A DNA stretch of 64,000 bases, taken from assembly GCA_910584165.1 (NCBI GenBank), contig CAJTZU010000002.1, positions 141,138 to 205,137 of the forward strand, written 5' to 3'. A program made the translations under genes and the position numbers. This document shows positions 58,060 through 64,000 of the stretch, one piece after another; positions within the stretch are counted from its first letter, which is position 1, and each line of letters opens with the position of its first letter. The notes beneath the pieces were generated by a model. The model ran no database searches, was not told the DNA's origin, and was given only the letters and a program-made list of their open reading frames with translations. The stretch comes from an uncultured Bacilli bacterium. Its GTDB lineage: Bacteria > Bacillota_I > Bacilli_A > RF39 > UBA660.

Positions 58060-58941
58060 ATGAATTTTGATGATATTATTACAAGTTCTAATAAACAAGA
58101 ACAAAATAATATGCCGTTCAACAAAGATGAATGGGCAAAGAAAAAACAAGCAGAACGACAAGAGTTATATGATTTAGCAGATAAAACTGCTGAAGAAATA
58201 AAGAGTGATTCTTTAAAATTCAAACAGTATCTTGATATTCAAGCACAGTTCAATGTGTATTCTGTTAATAATGCTCTTTTAATTTCTGCTCAAATGCCAA
58301 GTGCTACGCAAATAAAAGAGTATGATGACTGGAGAAAAGCAGGAGCATTTGTGCATAAGAATCCAGTCTTTATTAAAATACTAGAGCCAAGCGAAAGTTA
58401 TAATAAAACAGATAATACTACAAGAACTTTCTATAATCCAAAAAGAATGCTTGATATTTCACAAACTAATGCAAGACCTAGAGAAAATACTAGAAATTAT
58501 AGTGATCGAGATTTATTAAAAGCATTTTTACACGAATGTCCTGTTGATGTTTCTAGTGTAGATAATCTACCAGATGGCAAAGGTGCAGAATGGAATAAAG
58601 AAGATAATGTCTTATATATTCGTAAAGGACTTGAATCTCCTGCTATTTTTAATGCACTATCTGTGGAACTTGCTAAAGTAGGATTAGAAGAAAGTGGAAA
58701 TCAAGAACTAGATAACTTTAAAAGTTATTGTGCTTCTTATTTAGTATGTAAGAAATATGGTATTGATGTTTCATCATATAACTTTGATAATCTTCCAGAA
58801 ACATTAAAAGATATGGAATCAAGTGATATTAAAAATATGCTTGGAGATATTAGAGGGGCTATGGAAGATATGAATGCTCGTATGAGTAGTTGTTTTGAAC
58901 AAATTGCTAGAGAACAAAAGAATAAGGCATACGAAAGATAG
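58060..58941 (+). CDS. ArdC-like N-terminal domain protein
   Basis: 293 residues. Residues 45-115 resemble the ArdC N-terminal ssDNA-binding domain (DIQAQFNVYSVNNALLISAQMPSATQIKEYDDWRKAG, VHKNPVFIKILEP). The rest is helical, with no recognisable metallopeptidase HExxH in the usual place, although LKAFLHECPVDV could be a degenerate remnant. ArdC proteins protect incoming ssDNA. It stands 2 nt after the PcfB gene. Confidence 0.7.
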   Translation: MNFDDIITSSNKQEQNNMPFNKDEWAKKKQAERQELYDLADKTAEEIKSDSLKFKQYLDIQAQFNVYSVNNALLISAQMPSATQIKEYDDWRKAGAFVHKNPVFIKILEPSESYNKTDNTTRTFYNPKRMLDISQTNARPRENTRNYSDRDLLKAFLHECPVDVSSVDNLPDGKGAEWNKEDNVLYIRKGLESPAIFNALSVELAKVGLEESGNQELDNFKSYCASYLVCKKYGIDVSSYNFDNLPETLKDMESSDIKNMLGDIRGAMEDMNARMSSCFEQIAREQKNKAYER

Positions 58942-58952
58942 GAGGATACAAA

Positions 58953-59159
58953 ATGAGAGAAACTATGAAAGTATTAGAATTAGATAAATACGAAATAGGC
59001 ATTATTATCAATGCACTTAATGATTTAAGAAATAGATTATTAAATGCTAAAGAAGATACCGAGCCTGTTGATGAAATATTGCTAAAAGCAATAGACGCTC
59101 CAGAAAAAAAAAGACCTCTTGTAAAGTGTTTAACGAGAGATGAGAGAAGATACTACTAG
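58953..59159 (+). CDS. Small ICE protein between ArdC-like and VirD4
   Basis: 68 residues, AGGAGG 7 nt upstream. Helical (KVLELDKYEIGIIINALNDLRNRLLNAKEDTEPVDEILLKAI), like small LPD-type proteins commonly preceding virD4 in these ICEs. It overlaps the VirD4 start by 20 nt, indicating coupled translation. Function unknown. Confidence 0.65.
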   Translation: MRETMKVLELDKYEIGIIINALNDLRNRLLNAKEDTEPVDEILLKAIDAPEKKRPLVKCLTRDERRYY

Positions 59160-60960
59160 AACTACAAAATGGCTTTGTATTCTAGGAATTATTCCTACGA
59201 TATGGTTGGCTCTTTTAATTGCTCCATATATAAATGGTGGTTTTCCTATGATTATAAAGGAATTTCCAAATGCAATAAATGAGCCTTTTAACCTATCTTG
59301 GTGTAATGATAGTGCAAGAACAATACTGATTTTTATAGTAGTTTATATTATGGGAATTGGTATTTGTTTATCTAATAAGAAAAACTACCGTAGGCGTGAA
59401 GAACACGGCTCTGCAAAGTGGGGCATTGCAAGTCAAGTAAATAAAAAGTATATGCAAAAGCCATTTTCAAATAATAAAATACTAACCCAAAATGTAGGAG
59501 TTGGTATAAATGCCAAAAAACACAGAAGAAATTTGAATGTTTTAGTATGTGGTGGTAGTGGTGCAGGTAAAACAAGATTTTATTGTAAGCCAAATATTAT
59601 GCAGACAAATACTTCTTTTGTAGTGCTTGATCCGAAAGGAGAAATCGTAAGAGATTTGGGACACCTTTTAGAAAAGTCTGGTTACGAAGTAAAGGTATTG
59701 GATTTAATCAATATGGAAAGAAGCCATTGTTATAATCCTTTTGTTTATTTAAAATCAGACAATGATGTTCAAAAACTTGTAACGAACCTCTTTAAGGCAA
59801 CGACACCAAAAGGCTCATCAAGTAATGATCCGTTCTGGGATACTGCTGCAAGTATGTTACTTTTAGCACTTGTCTTTTATTTAAAATATGAAGCACCAGA
59901 AGAAGAACAAAATTTCCCAATGGTTATGGAGTTATTAAGGGCAGGAGAAGTTCACGAAGATGATGATTCTTATTTAAGTCCACTTGATGTACTATTTAAT
60001 CGTTTGGAAAGCAGAGAGCCAGAACACATAGCAGTCAAATATTATCGTGATTATCGAAGTGGCTCGGCTAAAACACTAAAGTCAATTCAAATTACACTTG
60101 CTTCAAGACTAGAAAAGTTTAACTTGGAAAGTTTGGCTTCTCTTACAATGGTAGATGAGTTAGATTTGCCATCACTAGGAGAAAAGAAAGTAGCATTATT
60201 TGCACTTATACCAGACAATGACACGAGTTTTAATTTTCTAGTCAGCATTTTATATACGCAACTGTTTCAACAGTTGTTTTTTTTGGCAGACCATAAGTAT
60301 GGTGGAAGTTTACCAGTACCAGTCCATTTTGTGATGGATGAGTTCGCCAATGTAAGTTTGCCAGATGACTTCGACAAGATACTTTCAGTAATGAGAAGTA
60401 GAGAAGTATCAGTAAGCATTATTTTACAAAATTTAGCACAGTTAAAGGCTTTATTCGAGAAACAATGGGAATCAATAGTCGGTAACTGTGATGAGTTCCT
60501 TTACTTGGGTGGTAACGAACAAAGTACACATAAGTATGTTAGTGAATTGCTCGGAAAAGAAACAATAGATTTAGATACACACGGTAAGAGTACAGGACAC
60601 TCTGGAAATTACTCTACTAATTATCAAATTAGTGGTAGAGAACTTTTGACACCAGATGAAGTAAGACTTTTAGATAATCAATATGCTCTTTTATTCATAA
60701 GAGGAGAAAGACCAATTATGGATTTAAAGTATGACATATTAAAACACCCAAATGTATCAAAAACAACAGATGGGAAAGAAAAGCCTTATATTCACGGTGG
60801 AATAGAAAATGCAGTTGCTTCAATTATTGTAGATGAAGATATAAGCAATTATGAATTTACAGAAATTGAAGAAATAGAAAACAATTATGAAATTTTATCT
60901 TCAGATGAGATAGAAGAATATTTTAAAGAAAAGGAGAATAGGAAAAATGAAAAACAATAA
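59140..60960 (+). CDS. VirD4/TraG-type coupling protein (T4CP)
   Basis: 606 residues. Two N-terminal membrane helices (about 9-28 and 63-82) anchor a cytoplasmic ATPase. Walker A GGSGAGKT is at residues 138-145; Walker B HFVMDEFAN has Asp400-Glu401. Other family motifs are VLDPKGEIVRDLG, DPFWDTAASML and LYLGGNEQSTHKYVSELLG. It links the relaxase-DNA complex to the secretion channel. It overlaps both neighbours (20 nt before, 14 nt after). Confidence 0.95.
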   Translation: MREDTTRTTKWLCILGIIPTIWLALLIAPYINGGFPMIIKEFPNAINEPFNLSWCNDSARTILIFIVVYIMGIGICLSNKKNYRRREEHGSAKWGIASQVNKKYMQKPFSNNKILTQNVGVGINAKKHRRNLNVLVCGGSGAGKTRFYCKPNIMQTNTSFVVLDPKGEIVRDLGHLLEKSGYEVKVLDLINMERSHCYNPFVYLKSDNDVQKLVTNLFKATTPKGSSSNDPFWDTAASMLLLALVFYLKYEAPEEEQNFPMVMELLRAGEVHEDDDSYLSPLDVLFNRLESREPEHIAVKYYRDYRSGSAKTLKSIQITLASRLEKFNLESLASLTMVDELDLPSLGEKKVALFALIPDNDTSFNFLVSILYTQLFQQLFFLADHKYGGSLPVPVHFVMDEFANVSLPDDFDKILSVMRSREVSVSIILQNLAQLKALFEKQWESIVGNCDEFLYLGGNEQSTHKYVSELLGKETIDLDTHGKSTGHSGNYSTNYQISGRELLTPDEVRLLDNQYALLFIRGERPIMDLKYDILKHPNVSKTTDGKEKPYIHGGIENAVASIIVDEDISNYEFTEIEEIENNYEILSSDEIEEYFKEKENRKNEKQ

Positions 60961-61279
60961 ATTAAAATTAGGAAAAAAAGGAAAGAAGTTATTTAAAGTA
61001 TATGCTTTAGGAGTATGTGCATTTGCACTAACTGTTGGAACAAGTATGCAAGTTTTTGCAGCAGATGATCCTCTAGCAGTAGTAAACAATTTATCAAACT
61101 TTATCTTTGGTTTGATTAGAGCAATAGGAATGATTTTACTTGGTTGGGGAATTGTGCAAGTTGGTCTTGCTTTAAAGAGTCACGATCCTAGCCAAAGAGC
61201 CAACGGATTCTTAACTGTGGCAGGTGGTATTATCATTACTTTCGCAAAAGAAATCCTAAATATGATTACAGGTAGTTAA
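60947..61279 (+). CDS. Maff2/VirB2-like pilin-type protein
   Basis: 110 residues. A basic N-terminus, a signal helix ending SMQVFAADD, and two further membrane helices with the FIFGLIRAIGMILLGWGIVQVG and GGIIITFAKEILNMI patterns of Maff2 family mobile-element proteins, which resemble VirB2 pilins. It is likely a structural part of the conjugation channel. An attenuator-like hairpin follows. Confidence 0.85.
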   Translation: MKNNKLKLGKKGKKLFKVYALGVCAFALTVGTSMQVFAADDPLAVVNNLSNFIFGLIRAIGMILLGWGIVQVGLALKSHDPSQRANGFLTVAGGIIITFAKEILNMITGS

Positions 61280-61294
61280 TATGTTGAAGAAGCA

Positions 61295-61330
61295 AAGGGG
61301 TAAGAGAAAATCTTACTCCTTAATTTTATT
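61295..61330 (+). terminator. Attenuator-type hairpin between pilin and VirB6 genes
   Basis: AAGGGGTAAGA and TCTTACTCCTT (one G-T) form an 11-bp stem with a 5-nt loop; the following T run is interrupted (TAATTTTATTT). Probably partial termination or mRNA 3'-end protection, allowing more pilin than channel protein. Confidence 0.6.
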
Positions 61331-61348
61331 TATAAGGAGGTGCATTAA

Positions 61349-62185
61349 ATGTCTGGAAATTGGGTAGTACAGAATTTGCAAAATGCTTTGGAAACTTGGA
61401 ACAGTAAATTGTCAGAAATATGGCAACTTATTACACAGTCACCAGAACAATTTAAAGGTGGCACAATATGGAATGTTATTGTGAATATTCACGGTGCATT
61501 ACAAGCGATAGGCTTGGCACTATTAGTATTATTCTTTGTTATAGGTGTGATGAAAACTTGTGGCTCATTTGCAGAAGTAAAGAAGCCAGAACACGCACTT
61601 AAATTATTCATAAGGTTTGCTATTGCAAAGATAGTTGTGACTTATGGACTTAATCTAATGCTTTCAATATTTAAAATAGTACAGGGAGCAATATCTACTA
61701 TTATGACAGCAGCAGGACTAGGTGGAGCGACACAAACAACACTTCCACAACAAGTAATTAGTGCAATAGAAAGTTGTGGTTTTTTTGAATCAATACCATT
61801 ATGGGCAGTTACTCTTATCGGTGGTTTATTCATAACAGTATTGAGTTTCATAATGATAATGACTGTATATGGAAGATTCTTTAAATTATATTTATATACT
61901 GCCATTGCTCCGATACCACTTTCGACATTCGCAGGAGAGCCAGTACAAAATGTTGGTAAAAGTTTCTTGAAATCATATTGTTCTGTATGTTTAGAGGGTG
62001 CAATTATAGTTCTTGCTTGTATTATCTTCTCATTATTTGCTTCTAGTCCACCAGTAGTGGACACAAATGCAGCAGCCGTGACACAAGTCTGGAAGTATAT
62101 TGGAGAGTTAGTTTTCAATATGTTAGTGTTAGTTGGAACAATAAAACTGGCAGATCGTGTTGTAAGAGAAATGATGGGATTATAG
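61349..62185 (+). CDS. VirB6/TrbL-like inner-membrane channel protein (CD1112 family)
   Basis: 278 residues with about six membrane helices. The sequence has the family pattern of CD1112-type VirB6 proteins in Clostridia ICEs: an N-terminal amphipathic domain (QNLQNALETWNSKLSEIW), the YGRFFKLYLYTAIAPIPLSTFAG motif near residue 185, and GKSFLKSYCSVCLEGAIIVL. Component of the type IV secretion channel. AAGGAGGTG precedes the start. Confidence 0.9.
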   Translation: MSGNWVVQNLQNALETWNSKLSEIWQLITQSPEQFKGGTIWNVIVNIHGALQAIGLALLVLFFVIGVMKTCGSFAEVKKPEHALKLFIRFAIAKIVVTYGLNLMLSIFKIVQGAISTIMTAAGLGGATQTTLPQQVISAIESCGFFESIPLWAVTLIGGLFITVLSFIMIMTVYGRFFKLYLYTAIAPIPLSTFAGEPVQNVGKSFLKSYCSVCLEGAIIVLACIIFSLFASSPPVVDTNAAAVTQVWKYIGELVFNMLVLVGTIKLADRVVREMMGL

Positions 62186-62195
62186 GAGGAAAGTC

Positions 62196-62528
62196 ATGAA
62201 AAAGATTAAAGTTACAATAAATGATATAGAAAATGATTTATTTGATTTAGATACAGAATATAGGGAAGCATTAGCACATAGTTTAATGGAACTAAAATAT
62301 GTAAGTGATTCGCCTTTGAATTTATCTTTAGGTACTGAAGAACAACAAGAAGAATTGAAAAGAGTATATGAAAAACCATTAAAAACAAAGCAGATAAAAG
62401 AAATAATATCGTTTATGGATAAAGAAATGAAAGGCGATTTTCAATATGGGAGTTTTAGAGGTGTTGTTTCAAAGTATATGAATCTTGCTAATCAAATGGA
62501 AAAAGATAATAAAGCAAAAGAAAGATAA
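62196..62528 (+). CDS. ICE hypothetical protein, 110 aa
   Basis: Not recognised. Soluble, charged, with an N-terminal IKVTINDIENDLFDLD strand and helical remainder ending AKER. RBS AGGAGG, 10 nt after the VirB6 gene. Confidence 0.55.
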   Translation: MKKIKVTINDIENDLFDLDTEYREALAHSLMELKYVSDSPLNLSLGTEEQQEELKRVYEKPLKTKQIKEIISFMDKEMKGDFQYGSFRGVVSKYMNLANQMEKDNKAKER

Positions 62529-62570
62529 TCGAGAATTATTAAAATAATAAAAGATAAAGGAGGTCTTATT

Positions 62571-63350
62571 ATGAGTATAATGCAAGATTATGAAGATGCA
62601 AAAGAAATGATAGGATTAGATAAATATAATGCTATCGAAAAATATCTTGATATAGTATGTCCACAAGAAAAATGTGATGAATATTTTAAAGAATTAAATA
62701 AAAATCTCAATTTACCAATAGAAAAACAGTTACTTCTGCAAAGGCAATTAGCAACAAAAATGAATATTATTCTATTGAGTGATGTTCTTTACAAAAAGGA
62801 AGAATGGGATAAGTTCGATAAGTGGTACAACGAAGATTATCTTCATAGAAAAGTAGAAATATTAAATATTTGGGAAAGCACTTATGATGATATGAGATGT
62901 AATGCAAATTTATATCAAAATAACAAGTTAATTGCTAATATAATTATCAATATAAATGAATGTGATGTTATGAGTGTTGTTGGTACAAATAGCAATATTG
63001 ATTACAACAAAGTTTTTAAATCAATTATATATAGTAAATTCAAAGAGTATTCTGAATTACCTAAAATATCTAAATGCTCTAAATTGTTGCAAAAAGTATA
63101 TGATGAAGTTTGTAATTCTGATAATGAAATGTGCTATGTTACTAATGATGATTGGAAAGAGTTATTTTCAAATCAGTTTGATAGAAAAGATATAGAAAAA
63201 CTAAAAGAAGAAGTAAAAAAATTAAAAATTGATAATGTAATAACTTTTAATGATGGAGAGTATAAGATTCTTGGTTGGGGTAATTTGGCATTATGTTTTA
63301 ATGATAATAGAGATTTTAACAAAAGCAAAAATAAAGATAAAGAAAGGTAG
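62571..63350 (+). CDS. ICE hypothetical protein, 259 aa
   Basis: Not recognised. Soluble, Asn/Lys/Glu-rich, with several paired Cys (CPQEKC, NANLY...NECD, KCSKL, CNSDNEMCY). The region DDMRCNANLYQNNKLIANIIININE looks like a beta-hairpin core. RBS AGGAGG. It ends KDKER with the GAAAGGTAGG junction to the next gene. Probably an accessory gene inserted between conjugation genes. Confidence 0.55.
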   Translation: MSIMQDYEDAKEMIGLDKYNAIEKYLDIVCPQEKCDEYFKELNKNLNLPIEKQLLLQRQLATKMNIILLSDVLYKKEEWDKFDKWYNEDYLHRKVEILNIWESTYDDMRCNANLYQNNKLIANIIININECDVMSVVGTNSNIDYNKVFKSIIYSKFKEYSELPKISKCSKLLQKVYDEVCNSDNEMCYVTNDDWKELFSNQFDRKDIEKLKEEVKKLKIDNVITFNDGEYKILGWGNLALCFNDNRDFNKSKNKDKER

Positions 63351-63358
63351 GTTATATT

Positions 63359-63868
63359 ATGGAATTAGATACGCAAAATTATTATGCCTTTGTATTAGGT
63401 TACGATTTTTGGAATGATATATTTAAAGATTCTTCTTCTCCAGAGTGTGATGTAACTTATGAATTTTGTAATAAAGTTGCAAGTGATTACTTGAAAAGTG
63501 AATATTTTAAAAATACAAATTATACTGGCTATGAGATGTTTGAAAAATATATAACAGACAATAGATTTCAAATATTAAAAGAATATGAAAAGTTTATTGG
63601 TGAAGAAAATATATATTTTAAAGGCAATAAAAAACTTTTAGCAGTTGGTGCTAGAAAAAATCAGCCAGTAGCACTCGTAGAATGGACTAAAGGTGGAAGA
63701 AAAGAATATATTGTTGCTTTTGATTATATTATTGATAAAGAAAATAGTAGTTTGTCTTGGGGATATGGTAAATATTATTATGATAAAAATTCTGGTAAAA
63801 GTGCTTATGAAAAAGTAATCAATGGTGGTAATTTAACACATACCTTTGATAAAGGACAAGAAAGGTAG
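63359..63868 (+). CDS. ICE hypothetical protein, 169 aa
   Basis: Not recognised. The C-terminal half (ARKNQPVALVEWTKGGRKEYIVAFDYIIDKENSSLSWGYGKYY) looks like a beta-sheet domain common among small ICE proteins; the N-terminal half is helical (YYAFVLGYDFWNDIF). It starts 8 nt after the previous gene and ends KGQER at the same type of junction. Confidence 0.55.
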   Translation: MELDTQNYYAFVLGYDFWNDIFKDSSSPECDVTYEFCNKVASDYLKSEYFKNTNYTGYEMFEKYITDNRFQILKEYEKFIGEENIYFKGNKKLLAVGARKNQPVALVEWTKGGRKEYIVAFDYIIDKENSSLSWGYGKYYYDKNSGKSAYEKVINGGNLTHTFDKGQER

Positions 63869-63874
63869 GCAATT

Positions 63875-64000
63875 ATGAGTAGAGAACTTTTTAAAAGTAT
63901 GATTTATAAAGATGGGAAAGTTTATACTAGGCAATGCAGTAATAATGTTTATCCAAAAGACTATTATAGTGAAGAAAATACTGGTTTAACTAAAATATAC
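63875..64000 (+). CDS. Start of a further ICE gene, 3' end outside the window
   Basis: ATG at 63875 after GAAAGGTAGG; 42 codons are visible (MSRELFKSMIYKDGKVYTRQ and onward) without a stop. Its short strand-like start with DGKVYTRQ is not enough to name a family. Confidence 0.6.
   Translation, partial: MSRELFKSMIYKDGKVYTRQCSNNVYPKDYYSEENTGLTKIY

Larger units (their letters stand above)
34650..64000. mobile_element. Integrative conjugative element (Tn1549/CTn-like), left end to window edge
   Basis: The left boundary is placed inside uvrB near 34650-34670, where the UvrB reading frame breaks. Inside are, in order: partition genes, a surface adhesin plus sortase, a giant methylase/helicase, a TOPRIM protein, MobC, relaxase, PcfB, an ArdC-like protein, a VirD4 coupling ATPase, a Maff2 protein and VirB6. 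This is a mobilisation and type IV secretion backbone typical of Clostridia ICEs. VirB4, the hydrolase and the integrase are not in the window and are expected to the right. The right boundary is not visible. Confidence 0.88.

Noticed and set aside
61642..62118. 158-codon minus-strand ORF opposite the VirB6 gene
   Set aside because: Long only because the membrane-protein frame lacks stops opposite; no RBS or domain.

Overview
The window is low-GC DNA with standard bacterial gene structure: AGGAGG-type ribosome sites, ATG, GTG and TTG starts, TGA used as a stop, and extended -10 (TGnTATAAT) promoters. It fits the Bacillota, probably an uncultured gut-type Bacilli or Clostridia lineage. Evidence includes TasA/SipW-type secretion, sortase and SpaA-type surface proteins, and a Tn1549-like conjugative element. 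No rRNA, tRNA or CRISPR array was recognised.

Positions 1 to about 34650 are chromosome. Housekeeping genes are 5-formyl-THF cyclo-ligase, the TsaC threonylcarbamoyl-AMP synthase, an M20 and an M32 peptidase, a MiaB/MtaB-like radical SAM enzyme, a PP-loop ATPase, YdcF, two CYTH proteins and UvrB. Between them lie large, poorly characterised genes: a 1219-aa four-repeat protein, a 1409-aa protein ending in an archaeal-CCA/OAS-like nucleotidyltransferase, a 606-aa lipoprotein, two transglutaminase-like proteins and a possible ADP-ribosyltransferase-fold protein. A four-gene operon (5396-10150) encodes a TasA/camelysin-like protein, a polytopic SipW-like signal peptidase, a DUF5305-like membrane protein and a secreted protein. 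It looks like a fibre or surface-protein export module.

Upstream of the M20 peptidase, at 15591-15980, is a leader region with two nearly identical units of about 145 nt in tandem. Each unit has a 14-codon ORF containing Asn-Asn-Arg-Arg-Arg, a set of mutually exclusive hairpins, and an intrinsic terminator. It is best explained as a duplicated ribosome-mediated attenuator and is one of the most novel items here.

From about 34650 to the right edge is a conjugative element (ICE) of the Tn1549/CTn type, inserted inside uvrB. Only the first 88 codons of uvrB remain, followed by a stop created at the junction; the right end lies beyond the window. Gene order is: left end with arm-type repeats, ParA/ParB, a secreted linker protein, a thioester/SpaA adhesin with its own sortase, small proteins, a 2631-aa N6-methylase/SNF2 protein with a nested out-of-frame tnpV gene, small regulators, a TOPRIM protein, a candidate oriT, DUF3789, MobC and LPD11 proteins, a three-gene cargo block, relaxase, PcfB, an ArdC-like protein, a VirD4 coupling protein, a Maff2 pilin-like protein, VirB6, and further small genes. 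The cargo block (a DJ-1/PfpI protein, a frameshifted HTH gene, a PEBP protein) has the same 12-nt sequence after each of its three genes, suggesting cassette-like assembly. No antibiotic-resistance gene was recognised in the visible part of the ICE.
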